DNA of 64,000 nucleotides, taken from positions 39,204,522-39,268,521 of the forward strand of contig CM053327.1 of NCBI GenBank assembly GCA_028583605.1. The letters run 5' to 3'. The number at the start of each line of letters is the position of its first letter. Position 1 is the stretch's first letter. Origin of the DNA: Dastarcus helophoroides. Taxonomy: Eukaryota; Arthropoda; Insecta; Coleoptera; Bothrideridae. The notes below the pieces were generated by a model. It had not been told where the DNA came from, ran no database searches, and saw only the letters and a program-made list of their open reading frames with translations. This document shows positions 50,215-63,200 of this stretch, piece after piece. Made by a program: the position numbers and the translations under genes.

Positions 50215-50835
50215 AGACGGGATCTAACAAGATCGAAACCGGTATTTGGTTTCCAAACTTCGACTCTAATAAATGTTCAAACCTTATTGGTCTGTACATA
50301 TTAGAATCCTTGTCTTCTGGAAACTTTCCTAGAGAGCAACCGCTTCGCTAGGTGGCAGTGTTTCAACTGTTGGTAGTTAAGCTACCTATCATTCACTATA
50401 CACGCCTAAAGGGCTGCATGAATTTGTAGTCTAGGTTGCATTCTACTTGCATACGACATTGTTGGCGATGGCCATAGTTTCTCTATGGACCAACAGGTGG
50501 TAGTACTAAGAATCACTCGCTTGACGCCTGTGAATGTTTAAGTACTTACTTGTTAGAACATTTGTTGGCATTCGAGTTGGAATATACCAAAGTGACGACA
50601 TCTAACAAGATCGAAACCGGTATTTGGTTTCCAAACTTCGAATCTAATAAATGTTCAAACCTATTGGTCTGTGCATATTAGAATCCTTGTCTTCTAGGAA
50701 CTTTCCTAGAGAGCAACTGCTTCGCTAGGTGGCAGTGTTTTAACTGTTCGGCTACCTATGATTCACTATACACGCCTGGAGGGCTGCCTAAATTTGTAGT
50801 CTAGGTTGCATTCTACTTGCATCCAGTATCGATTT
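50215..50835 (+). mobile_element. Hammerhead repeat family A, about 1.7 monomers, ribozymes inactivated
   Basis: The first monomer lacks the catalytic box (starts at about 50215). The second, at 50586-50628, has GTGACGA in place of CTGACGA and a broken stem II pair (CATC/GATC). The rest of the monomer matches 6026-6403. Confidence 0.85.
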
Positions 50836-51030
50836 GAATCTCAATGCAGATGACGTCGATGCATCTTTTGCTAATCTTTTAAGATGAGTGCGCTTGAAAA
50901 TGCCAGTTCTGCTGGCGAAATATGTATCGCGTAATTATTTATTTAATTGCCGATGTGGTAAAGAGGTGAAACCTTCTTTGGACTTAATCACAAGCCACAC
51001 TATTTAGTTCAGTGCTTTAGTTCTACTTGC

Positions 51031-52290
51031 ATAATAAAGAACTCAACAAAATTAAGTCTGAATTTTTGTTTGTGTTAAATTTTCGAAAAATCAGGAATTA
51101 ATGTTGCCAAGTCATTAACGGTTTGTTACAAATTATTTCGCTTTAAAAAAAACCAAATATTTTTAAAAGACCAAAATATTATCAGCATCAAATTTAACAT
51201 AAACCAAACCTTAAAACTAATAATAACAAAAACTTGTTTTTTTTTTTGGTGGAACGGAGTGATCCTTGGTTATCTTCAAAAATTGAAATACAGGAGACAA
51301 GATTTAAATTTCAATAAAATATTTGTTTTATGTTTTGTCGGAGGTAAGGTAAAATGGTACAATTTTTTGTACGAAACATTCTGGGAGATTAAAACTAATT
51401 CCTTCAATACTAATAATTAATACTTAACTGTTAAATAATTCGTAAAAATGCTAATGCACAGAACAGTAGGTCTGAGCATTTATTAGATTCAAAGTTTGGA
51501 AACCAAATACCGGTTTCGATTTTGTTAGGTCTCGTCGTATACCAAACTAACGAGATCTAACAAGATCGAAACCGGTATTTGGTTTCCAAACTTCGAATCT
51601 AATAAATGTTCAAACCTATTGGTCTGTGCATATTAGAATCCTTGTCTTCTGGGAACTTTCCTAGAGAGCAACCGCTTCGCTAGGTGGCAGTGTTTTAACT
51701 GTTGGTAGTTCAGCTACCTATGATTCACTATACACGCCTGGAGGGTTGCCTAAATTTGTAGTCTAGGCTGCATTCTACTTGCATAATAAAGAACTCAACA
51801 AAATTAAGTCTGAATTTTTGTTTGTATTAAATTTTCGAAAAATCAGAACTTAATGTTGCCAAGTCATTAACAATTTGTTACAAATTATTTCGCTTTAAAA
51901 AAAAAACAAATATTTTTAAAAGACCAAAATATTATCAGCATCAAATTTAACATAAACCAAACCTTAAAACTAATAATAACAAAAACTTGTTTTTTTTTGT
52001 GGAACGGAGTGATCCTTGGTTATCTTCAAAAATTGAAATACAGGAGACAAGATTTAAATTTCAATAAAATATTTGTTTTATGTTTTGTCGGAGGTAAGGT
52101 AAAATGGTACAATTTTTTGTACGAAACATTCTGGGAAATTAAAACTAATTCCTTCAATACTAATAATTAATACTTAACTGTTAAATAATTCGTAAAAATT
52201 CTAATGCACAGACCAGTAGGTTTGAGCATTTATTAGATTCGAAGTTTGGAAACCCAATACCAATTTTGATCTTGTTAGATCTCGTCGTAT
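51031..52290. repeat. Tandem duplication with a 752-bp period
   Basis: aaagaactcaacaaaattaa occurs at 51046 and 51788 and the sequence matches along about 500 bp. Each copy contains a family C scrap (ggaacggagtgatccttgg) and an inverted plus direct family A junction (51494-51583 and about 52225-52333). Confidence 0.8.
51494..51583. ncRNA. Family A hammerhead in inverted pair, mutated
   Basis: The plus copy 51541-51583 has all elements but CTAACGA (G5 to A), which should inactivate it. Immediately to its left a reverse-complementary copy of the same ribozyme region forms a hairpin with it. Confidence 0.7.
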
Positions 52291-52333
52291 ACCAAACTGA
52301 CGAGATCTAACAAGATCGAAACCGTTATTTGGT
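52291..52333 (+). ncRNA. Hammerhead ribozyme A7, stem III weakened
   Basis: ACCAAA/TTTGGT stem I, CTGACGA, GATC-TAACAA-GATC and GAAA intact. Stem III reads ACCGTT instead of ACCGGT, losing one pair. An inverted copy of the ribozyme region lies just upstream. Confidence 0.7.
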
Positions 52334-53844
52334 TTCCAAACTTCGAATCTAATAAATGTTCAAACTTATTGGTCTGTGTATTAGAAACCTTGTCTTCTGG
52401 GAACTTTTTCCTAAAGAACAAGCACTTTGCCAGGTGTCAGTGTTTCAACTGTTGATGGTTCAACTGGAGTTGAAGTTAAAGTTCAGCTACCAATGATTCA
52501 CTATACACACCTGGAGGACTGCATGAATTTGTAGTCTAGGTTGCATTCTACTTAGATACGACATTGTTGGCGATGGCCATAGTTTCTCTATAGGATCAAT
52601 AGGTAGCGGTAGCACTGACAAGTCACACTCTTGACATCCGTGAATTCTTTAATATTTACTTGTCGGAACATTTGTTAGCATTCGAGTTGGATATACCAAA
52701 CTGACGAGATCTAACAATTTGGTTTCTAAACTTCGAATCTAATAACTGCTTAAACCTGTTGGTCTGTGCATTAGAATCCTTGTTTTCTGGGAACTTTTTC
52801 CTAAAGAGCAACCGCTTCGCCAGGTGTCAGAATTGTTGATAGTTCAACTGGAGTTGAAGTTGAAGTTCAGCTACCTATGAGTCACTATGCACACCTGGAG
52901 GGCTGCATGAATTTGTAGTCTAGGTTGCATTCTACTTGCATACGACATTGTTGGCGATGGCCATAGTTTCTCTATGAACCAATAGATAGCGGTAGTACTG
53001 AAAAGTCACACGCTTGACGTCCGTGAATTCTTTAGTAATTAGTTGTCGGGACATTTGTTAGCATTCGAGTTGGATATACCAAACTGACGAGATCTAACAA
53101 TTTGGTTTCTAAACTTTGAATCTAATAACTGTTTAAACCTGTTGGTCTGTGCATTAGAATCCTTGTCTTTTGGGAACTTTTTCCTAAAGAGCAAGCACTT
53201 CGCCAGGTGTCAGTGTTTCAAGTGTTGATAGTTCAATTGGAGTTGAAGTTAAAGTTCAGCTACCAATGATTCACTATACACACCTGGAGAGCTGCATGAA
53301 TTTGTAGTCTAGGTTGCATTTTACTCAGATACGACATTGTTGGCGATGGCCACAGTTTCTCTATGGACCAATAGATAGCGGTAGTACTGACAAGTCACAC
53401 GCTTGACGTCCGTGAATTCTTAAGTACTTCCTTGTCGGAACATTTGTTAGCATTCGAGTTGGATATACCAAACTGACGAGATCTAACAATTTGGTTTCTA
53501 AACTTCGAATCTAATAACTGTTCAAACCTGTTGATCTGTGCATTAGAACCCTTGTCTTCTGGGAACTTTTTTCCCAAAGAACAACCGCTTCGCCAGGTGT
53601 CAGAATTGTTGATAGTTCAACTAAAATTGAAGTTCAGTTACCTATGATTCACTATGCACACCTGGAGGGCTGCATGAATTTGTAGTCTAGGTTGCATTCT
53701 ACTTACATACGACATTGTTGGCGATGGCCACAGTTTCTCTATGGACCAATAGATAGTGGTAGTACTGAGAAGTCACACGCTTGACGTCCGTGAATTCTTT
53801 AGTACTTACTTGTCGGAACATTTGCTAGCATTCGAGTTGGATAT

Positions 53845-53888
53845 ACCAAAACTGACGAGATCTAACAAGATCGAAACTGGTATTTGGT
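53845..53888 (+). ncRNA. Hammerhead ribozyme A11
   Basis: CTGACGA 53852-53858, stem II GATC-TAACAA-GATC, GAAA 53873-53876, stem III region ACTGGT, cleavage base A 53882. One extra A in the 5' strand of stem I (ACCAAAA) must bulge. Probably foldable. Confidence 0.75.
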
Positions 53889-54111
53889 TTCTAAACTTCG
53901 AATCTAATAAATGTTCAAACCTGTTGGTCTGTGCATTAGAATCCTTGTCTTCTAGGAACTTTTTCCTAAAGAGTAACCGCTTCGCCAGGTGGCAGTGTTT
54001 CAACTTTTGGTAGTTCAGCTACCTATGATTCACTTTAAACGCCTGGAGGGCTGCATGCATTTGTAGTCTAGGTTGCATTCTACTTGCATACGTAAATATG
54101 CTACTAAATCA

Positions 54112-55089
54112 CAGTGGCGTGCAGTGCCATTTGCGAATAGGGTAGGCAAATAGATATCCGATGATTCCAATACAGACAAAAGTAAACGTTGGAGTAAATG
54201 TAATGTAGCAAAAATTATCGTGTACTTATAGAGCAGAGAGTTGTTGCAAGAATCCTATTCGCACGTTTGAAAGTGGAACTATATTTTATGAATTATTAAA
54301 CCACGTATTTTTTACTTTAGAAAATAATAATCTATTTGCAATTGTCATACATTTTTTTTACCAAAATATCCAAACACAAGTTTAAGTAGAGGAATAAGAC
54401 GCCCTGTCGCGCTAATTTCGTGTTTATGAACACCACTGTAAGCAGTTTTCACCATGATCGCATTTTCACTGCATTTTCGTCACTAACAGTCCAATAAACT
54501 AACAGCAACAGTAACAGAACAGTTCAACATTATCTATACTATATTAAATGTCTCGAATAAGGCTTCTTATAAAATAAAACGAATGGATTCGGTTTGTACT
54601 AAAAAAATTACAAAACACACACGGAACGTAGACGTTGACAACAAGGCAAATTGCATCATAAGTTAATATCTAGGGGCTTTGCCGAAATGGAAAGTTCTAA
54701 GATAATGTACGTCTACTGCAACCAAGATGTCGCTGCAATATACACATTAGCAAATAAAAGGTGTTGCCTTTACATCTCCATATAAGCGCTATGGTATTGT
54801 TGTTATATGCCTATGCCTTTGGCTTATGGGCCACCTACAAGGGAATATTATGATGGAGTGTGACTGTTCACTGGAATATAACCGTATTCGTGTTAACTTT
54901 GCAATAACCTTAAATTAATTTTAAAAGTTTGTACCTTTTTTTAATGATCGAAAAGGGAAACAAAGTATTAATAAAGCCAAATACTGAATCTGCTGAAAAA
55001 TTAATTTTATTTAGGAGTAATTATATTTTCTTTTCTGATTTTGCTAGGGTAGGCAATGCCTTTTTGCCTTCATTGTATGCACGCCACTG
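54112..55089. mobile_element. Non-autonomous hAT-type DNA transposon (978 bp)
   Basis: Terminal inverted repeats CAGTGGCGTGCA and TGCACGCCACTG, with 8-bp flanks CTAAATCA (54104-54111) and CTAAATCT (55090-55097), i.e. an 8-bp target duplication with one change, as expected for hAT. GGGTAGGCAA is repeated in inverse subterminal context. No transposase frame. Confidence 0.85.
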
Positions 55090-55099
55090 CTAAATCTTT

Positions 55100-57990
55100 A
55101 AAAATACCCCATGTTACCGAAAAATTAAAGAATGTTTTTTGCTCTTTGAACAATCTCTTTTAAATTTTTCGATCCAATAAAATATAAAACCAGATAATTT
55201 TGTATCGTCAACTTACTAACTATAATTTGTTTGAAACTTAAATAAAATCGAAAAACCAAAAGACCGACTGATGTTAACGTAGCATTGTGCCAGAAACGCT
55301 CTGTCGATATAAAATCCTCGGATTCGTTACGAAATGCGGTTTTCTTTGACACGTCCGGGTTTTTCTTCGACGTTTCGACGTGTGTATTGTTTCAGTCAAG
55401 TGCACCAGCGTTTTTATTTGCCATCCGCTTCCGCGATAGAAACGTCTCTTTAACTTTTAGATTGATTTTGTGCGGCGAACACAGATAGATTTTACGACGG
55501 GGCTGTTTTATTAAATCTCGCTTAGAATCGCACTTTAATTGATTCCGGGAGTTTTCAGACCACATCCTATAGCTCACTTGAACCCAAGTTTTGTTATAGA
55601 AGAGAGTTATTGAAGATAAAACTAATAAAATTTATTAATGCCTGTCACATTGTCTTCTATTTTTTTTATTTATTAAGAAGCCACAAATTGAAGTCGAACG
55701 AAAACAGTTCAAGGGTACGTAAGGGTAGATGAACAGTCGCGTGCCGTGTAATAATTCTGTATTCGATTTGGACAGGTGGCGACTTATAACACATCGATTT
55801 AGTGTTGTTTTCTGAACTGTTACACTACTTACACAGAAATTAGAGCATTTTCGTGAATGTGCTTTGTACTTACTTTGAGTATAAGTTCTCAATGGTTGTT
55901 TATCGTATTCGGGGATATAATTTCAGTATCTGAATACTCCAGTTGAATGACTACCTTAAAGATTTTGTTTTTTTTATGTTCATTATTTTAAATAACTTCA
56001 TAAAACTCTTTTATCTGTATTTAACTGGGAGACGAGTTCTATATTGTGCAACAGATGCCCAATCATTAAAACGATCTAAAGCATCTCTAATTTTCCATTT
56101 CCTGTCTCCTTCAAACACACTTTAAGTTAACCAAGATACGCCAATTAACCTCATTTAAAACAAAATGACCCAAAATCAGAGATAGTAAACAAAGGGAGTC
56201 AGTAGACATACCCACGTTTATAAGTAAATGTTACATAGGTCAGACAATACATAACATTTCAAGTAGCTACAAGGAACACTTTAATTGCATAAATAATTTT
56301 CTCATCGCAGTTAATTTTTTTAATAAAGTGAAGCATAACAGTCGACATTTTTAGTGAAACGGTGCGCCCTTTTATGCTTTTCACGTTCAATTGCTCCGAC
56401 GCGGCGACGTCGCTGAGCATTCCGCAATTTGCATGTTTAATATCAATAAACCAAAAATTGCAAATCCATTAAATACGGCGCTTAAGGCGTTTATGTTTCA
56501 AATCTCAATTTCCCGGCTATCGCTTTTCTCGTCCCGAAGGGCCCCACCGCCTTCCAGTCAATTTTCTCGTTTCCACCGTCGAAGCATCAAGACGGGCCGA
56601 GGGTGCGAGCGGCGCGCTAAATCATATTAAAAGATAATTGCGTTAAGGTCTCTCTTGATCTTGGAAATATACACAGATATATCCTGTGCCCCCCGGGGAA
56701 TGCTCGACTTCAAATCGTCAGATTTAATATGAAAATTCGATAAATATTCCCCAAGTTTCGGAAGCTGATACTTTCTAATTGTTGGCGGTTCATTTTGTTT
56801 TTGTTTTTCTGATGCGAGTTACATTAATCAACTCGGTGACTTTATTGCGCATTGTGGTTGATTTATTTGGATGTTTTAAGAAGCTGTAAGACAGGAGGGC
56901 GAAATTAAGCCGATTCGTTTAAATCACTGCCAACGGTGAGAAGGGAAACGGTGGGTATTTTTTAATTTTATAAATTTTTCATCAGAAAGTTGCAAGCCTA
57001 ACCTAAACATTTAGCTCCTTGTCGTTGATACGTTTTATCACACAATAGAACCTAAAGAGTGCAAATTACAAACTTTAAAATAAATTTTATTCTGGCTTCT
57101 AAAGTATTCACCTTTTTGTTACCAAAATTTAAACTTAGTTTACAAAAACACTTAGAAAAAGTTGAAAAAACAAGCTGGCATTGGGTTTGTTTTAAACTAG
57201 CTTAAATGGAATATGTCCAGTTTTCTTGGAAACTTTCAAAATACGAATTGCTCAAAACACATTTAGATTTAAGTAGAAATTGGGAAAATATGTAGGCCTG
57301 AGGCGGTAGGTTTAACTTCATAGGTTTAACTTCCTTTTAACAAAAAATAAGGTTTAATGAAATCTTAAAAAAGTTAGGCTTCCTGACGAAAAACAGAGCA
57401 GATTACAATAATAACAAAAACAAAACTGTTTTGTTGTCTATTATACAAGTTCGTTCTTCTTGAAGACTTGAGATGAAACTTGGCCTCATCAGTACGATAC
57501 GGTCGCTGAAAATATGTCAAACTCATACTAATTAATGAGCCACGTAAGTACTCATGAGATTTCAACCCCAACGAGTAACTTGTAAATGACTTTGAGTGTA
57601 TCTCACGAGAAACGTTTTTGAAGCAACTAGTGCTAAGGATGTACGAGGGTGGATTAATTAAAGCAATTGTTGCCGAGAATTATAATCAAGTGATGTACGA
57701 TGTAACTAAGGTTACAAAGGTCGCTAGTAAATTTACATCCAGACCCAAGTCACGTGAAGGACGCCCTTTTATTTGATACCTTACATGTCCGAGAGGTGCG
57801 TAGTTGGTCGTTTTATTTACATTTTTTTGAAATAAGGCCCTATCGACAAACTTTGTTGCCGCCACCTTGTTCTACACTCCATGCCCTTTCATTTGATACC
57901 CAACATGACCACCTCTCTACTTCTTTGGTAACATACCATCCGAAGCGTGACGTCACATCTGGTGGTCTAGAACTCTCATGATATATCTAC
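55100..57990. other. Mostly unique non-coding sequence
   Basis: No gene or repeat recognised. A less A/T-biased block at about 56340-56720, with an octamer-like ATTTGCAT near 56427, could be a conserved regulatory element; no supporting motif cluster was identified. Confidence 0.35.
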
Positions 57991-57994
57991 TCTT

Positions 57995-58065
57995 CTACTT
58001 ATAAGATGTTGCTATGCAACCCATAATGCAAGGATGAACCTTGCCCCACTACTAGTAACCTTCGT
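57995..58065. repeat. Short relative of hammerhead element B
   Basis: gatgttgctatgcaacccat resembles the gatgttgcgatgcaacccgt segment of family B (about 49007), and similarity continues weakly for about 60 bp. Confidence 0.4.
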
Positions 58066-58094
58066 AAACCAAATTACATCGTACATTATCCAGT

Positions 58095-58575
58095 TTTTTT
58101 TTTCTTTTCTGGCAGCCCGCAGATTCAAAATTTTTTGTAACTTCCACAAAATTGTTCGAGTCTCAGTTAGCATTATATATCCCAGCCTTCACAGCCAAGC
58201 TCAACACCTAACCTACCCACATTCTTTCCAGATCTTCTGGCCTTAGTGTTTTTTTGCCAGCCAGGTTATATCTGTATCTGGCAAGGTTTGGACATGCACA
58301 CACAATATGTGTAAACTTGTTTTGTTTTTCATCCCACACAGTCCATATCGGTGGTTTTCTGCTCGGTTTGGTTAAACCAGGTGCCCAGTGAGCAAACCTA
58401 GTGCTTTGTTTAGTCTGGTGTTATCCATTGCAGTAAGTACTTCAGCCCTTGATTGCCAAGGCTTTATCCATCCACAGTTTTGCTTGCCTGCAAGTAGTTA
58501 TGTTCCTTCCACCGGTTCAAATAAGCCCGTTCAAGGTTTGTTAGTATGTTTTTTACCTAATCTAGTTATGTAAAA
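58095..58575 (-). mobile_element. LINE C-terminal fragment (family W)
   Basis: Minus strand reads, with frameshifts, TLNKALG-like residues, then HIVCACPNLARYRYNLAGKK and TLRPEDLERMWVG: the RNase-H-type LINE tail. Same family as 33410-33930, here on the opposite strand. Confidence 0.7.
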
Positions 58576-58599
58576 AGAAATTGAAGAAGGATCAAAATT

Positions 58600-59435
58600 G
58601 TTAACGACTTGTAACCAAAAATGTAACTAGACATGACAATCGAATCAATAACGTAGTTGGAATTAAAATGACGAATGACGTAAATACATCTAGAGGAATG
58701 ACATTTAAAACGCGTGAAATTGGTTGTAGACGTCGATGCTTCCTCGGATGTGTTATCCTTTAGGGACGTCCCTTAAATCCGATCAGTCGTGAGATGCAAT
58801 CAGACGGAAGCTCTAATCGCCATCCCGCTCTATGCTCTTACCGCATATTCGGAATTAGATATTCGATACAACGCGATTGCTTTAAGCTTGAATGCGAAAA
58901 TTGTTTTACTACAACAACTCCAAAGTAAACTAAGAAACGAAACAATTTGAGGACAATTTGGCTCATCGGTTTTAAAACTCAAATACCAATTAATAATGAG
59001 TAGTTGTAGACGTTGAGATCTTCTGTAAACTAGTTAAATTAATGCTATCACCATCTTCCTAATTGAGCTTTAGACACTTTGAGTTTCTTTACGATAGGGT
59101 TAGATGGAACGGAAAGTCTGCTTAGTATCGGTTTTAGTAGATATTTATGCTCGAAGCTTAGAAGCCCGCATCCGCTTTAGTGTTCCATCTTTATATTCAA
59201 ATTTAATCCCAGTGCCCAAGACATAGTTCATAACCAGAAAGTTTCATAATGGAATTTTCTTCTTCAAACAAGTATCTAAAGAGGGACCATTAGAAACTAA
59301 TATATAGACTGTATTGCGGCAAAAGACCAACTTATTAATTAAGCCACATGAAAAATAACAGCGCTTTAAGAATAGAGCAGATTCGATTTGCTATGACTTA
59401 CGTTTAAAACTTCCCCTACCTACGGCAAACTTTTG
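58600..59435. other. No recognisable gene
   Basis: Unique sequence; no credible frame, repeat or RNA. Confidence 0.35.
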
Positions 59436-59799
59436 TAGTTTGTGGACATATAAGGTTGATTATAACAAGTAACCACTACAAATTAGAATCAACTTATAAT
59501 CTTTTGTCATCAACGTAAGAGTCTTGATACTCAAATTGAACTTTGTTCAAGTAGTGGATAATTCAGTAACCAATATATTACCAACCTCGGCCTATATCAC
59601 CAATCTAAAGAATTGGTAGTTTGTGGACATATAAGGTTAATTATAAAAAGTAACCACTACAAATTAGAATCAACTTATAATCTTTTGTCATCAACGTAAA
59701 AGTCTACATTACTCAAATTGAACTTTGTTTAAGTAGTCAGTAATTCAGTAACTAATATATTACCAACCTCAGTATATAACACTCATCTAAAGAATTGGT
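59436..59799. repeat. Two tandem copies of a 181-bp sequence
   Basis: Copies 59436-59616 and 59617-59799 both start tagtttgtggacatataagg and end aaagaattgg, with about a dozen differences. Confidence 0.9.
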
Positions 59800-60269
59800 C
59801 AGAGTAACATTTCGAACAAAAAATTGCACAACAACAATCACAAAAACAGTATCAATGAAAACGTCAACAAACTTTTTCTCCCTCGACTGGCTGACTTTAT
59901 CTACATGAGGTGGGGACAACGCCTTTTGTCGCATACTCAATCTTTATATCTCGTTTGCGGAATCCGAGGAGGTTGGACGGCCCGAGGCGCGCTCACCTCT
60001 TCGACAAAAACCCCGATAAAAGTCCGTAGGAGTCATTAGAGCGTCCCCAATACGTTATCTAACTTAGTGGCGGTTTTCTTTAAAAACATGGCAAGTTGCC
60101 TGCAGATGATTTCGCTACCGCCTCGTCATAATAATCCGCTATATTCGATATATCGCTGCTTGATGGAGTTGTGTTTATAAAGAATTGTCGCAGGGTGGGT
60201 GGCTTTGGAATTGACTACGTATTGTACGTATTGTTTGGTCAAATATCTCATTAAGAACATAAAATTTCG
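59800..60269. other. No recognisable gene; GC-richer stretch at 59870-60050
   Basis: No feature recognised. The locally lower A/T bias is the only notable property. Confidence 0.3.
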
Positions 60270-63200
60270 TTATATTTACAACATTCACAAATCAGTAGTA
60301 CTTTTGATGGTGGGATGAAATTGGTATAGCGCAAACTTACGTACAAAAACCTAAACAGGATTAATAACCTATTATTTTCTGATATGATTTATCAACTTTT
60401 GTTTTAGCATCTAACATAATTCCCTTTTATTCTTTTTTCTATGTTGCATCTTCTTTTGGAGGTGTGCTATTATCACAGTTAGTTTAATCTTGTTAACTGC
60501 AGCTTGAAATAGTTGACTGTTGCTACAGTTATACCAGTATCTTAGGTTTTTGAGCCATGACGCACGTCTTCTGCCAACATTCACCAAATAATAGTAATTT
60601 TGATGGTGGGATGAAATTAGTATAGCGCAAACTTAGGTAGAAAACCCTAAACAGGATTAATAACCTATTTTTTTCTGATACAGTTTATCAACGTTTTAGC
60701 ATCTAATATAATTCCCTTTTATTCTTCTTCTTCTTATGTTTCATCTTCTTTCGGAGGTTCGCTATCATCACAGCTAGTTTAATCTTATTAACTGCAGCTT
60801 TAAATAGTTGATTGTTGCTGCAGTTATACCAGTCTCTTGAGTTTTTGAGCCATGACGCACGTCTTTTGCCAACATTCACAAATTAGTGGTAAGTTTAATG
60901 GTAGGATAAAATTGGTATAGGGCAAACTTACGTAGAAAAACCTAAACAGGATTAATAACCTATTAATTTCTGATATAATTTATTAACTTTAGTTTTAGCG
61001 TTCCTTTTATTCTTCTTTTAATGTTTCATCTCCTATCAAAGGTTTGCTATTATCACAGCTAGCTAATCTTGTTAACTGCAGCTTGGAGCAGTTGATTGTT
61101 GCTACAGTTATACCAGTCTCTTAGGTTTTTAAGCCATGACTCACGTCTTCTGCCAACATTCACAAATTAGTAGTAAATATAATGGTAGGATGAAATTAGT
61201 ATAGCGCAAACTTACGTAGAAAAACCTAAACAGGCTCATGTTTCATCTCCCATTAAAGGTTTGCTATTATCACAGCTAGTTAATCTTGTTAACTGCAGTT
61301 TGAAATAGTTGATTGTTGTTGGCAGTTATACCAGTCTCTTAGGTTTTTGAGCCATGACGCACGTCTTCTGAACTATTTTTAATTAACCACATTTTTTCTA
61401 GGTCACTTTTGTAGAAACTAGGATGGTTCGTTATTCCTAGTTATTGTGTTTGTGAAATTCTTGACCTTTTTTGATGTTTCGTTTTAGCTTTTAATAATGG
61501 ATTTCCTTTTTCATTCTTTTTTTAATGTTTTCATCTCTCTATCAAAGGTTTGCTATTAGCACAGCTAGTTAATCTTGTTAACTGCAGCTTAAAATAGGTG
61601 ATTGTTGCTGCAGTTTACCAGTCTCTTAGGTTGTTTAAGCCATGACGCACGTCTTCTGCCAACATTCACAAATTAGTAGTAATTATAATGGTAGGATGAA
61701 ATTAGTATAGCGCATACTTACGTAGAAAAACCTAAACAGGCTCCTGTTTCATCTCCTATTAAAGGTTTGCTATTATCACAGCTAGTTAATCTTGTTAACT
61801 GCAGCTTGAAATAGTTGATTGTTGTTGCAGTTATACCAGTCTCTTAGGTTTTTGAGCCATGACGCACGTCTTCTGTCAACACTCACAAATTAGTCGTAAT
61901 TTTAATGATGGAATCAAATTGGTATAGTACAAACTTACGTAGAAAAACCTAAACAGAATTAATAACTTATTATTTTCTGATATAATTTATTAAGTTCTGT
62001 TTAAGCGTCTAATATGATTCCCTTTTATTTTTCTTCTTATGTTTCATCTCCTATTAAAGGTTTGCTATTATCGCAGCTAATTAATCTTGTTAAGTGCAGC
62101 TTGGAATAGTTGATTGTTGCTGCAGTTATACCAGTCTATTAGATTTTTGAGCCAAGACGCAAGTCTTCTGCCAACATTCACAAATTAGTAGTAATTCTAA
62201 TAGTAGGATGAAATTGGTATAGCGCAAACTCACGTGGGAAAACCTAAACAGGATTAATAACCTATTATTTTCTGATATAATTTATCAACTTCTGTTTAAG
62301 CGTCTAATATGATTTTCTTTTATTTTTCTTCTAATGTTGCATCTTTTTTGCAAGTTTGCTATCATAACAGCTAGTTTAATCTTGTTAACTGCAGCTTGAA
62401 ATAGTTTACTGTTGCTGCAGTTATACCAGTCTCTTAGGTTTATGAGCCACGTTTTCTGCCAACATTCACAAATTAGTAGTAATTTTGATAGTGGGATGAA
62501 ATAAGTATAGCGCAAATTTACGTATAAAAACCCAAACAGGATTAATAACCTATTTTTTTGATACAGTTTACAACGTTCTAGCATCTAATATGATTCCCTT
62601 TTATTGTTTTTCCTATGTTTCATCTTCTATCGAAGGTTTGCTATCATCACAGCTAGTTTAATCTTGTTAACTGCACCTTGGAATAGTTGGTTGTTTCTGG
62701 AGTTATACCAGTCTCCTAGGTTTTTGAGCCATGACGCACGTCTTCTGCCAACATTCACAAATTAGTAGTAATTTAAATGGTGGGATGAAATTGGTGTAGC
62801 GCAAACTTACGTAGAAAAACCTAAACAGGGTTAATTACATATTATTTTCTGATATAATTTATCAACTTCTGTTTAAGCGTCTAATATGATTCCCTTTTAT
62901 TCTTTTTCTCATGTTTTATCTCCTATCAAAGGTTTGCTATTATCACAGCTAGTTAATCTTGTTAACTGCAGCTTGGAATAGCTGATTGTTGCTGCAGTTA
63001 TACCAGTCTGTTAGGTTTTTGAACCATGACGCACGTCTTCTGCCAATATTCACAAATTAGTACTAATTTTAATGGTGAGATGAAATTCGTATAGCGCAAA
63101 CTTACGTACAAAAACCTAAGCAGGATTAATAACTTATTATTTTCTGATATAATTTATTAACTTCTGTTTTAGCGTCTAATATGATTTACATTTATTCTTT

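Larger units (their letters stand above)
52291..54097 (+). repeat. Tandem array of hammerhead family A, period about 380-404 bp
   Basis: Catalytic boxes (CTGACGA) at 52297, 52701, 53084, 53473 and 53852. The monomers at 52701, 53084 and 53473 share the same 14-base deletion, which removes the second half of stem II, GAAA, stem III and the cut site. The first and last retain the full ribozyme region with small changes. The array ends at gcattctacttgcatacg, directly before a hAT insertion. Weak frames inside are not conserved. Confidence 0.9.
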
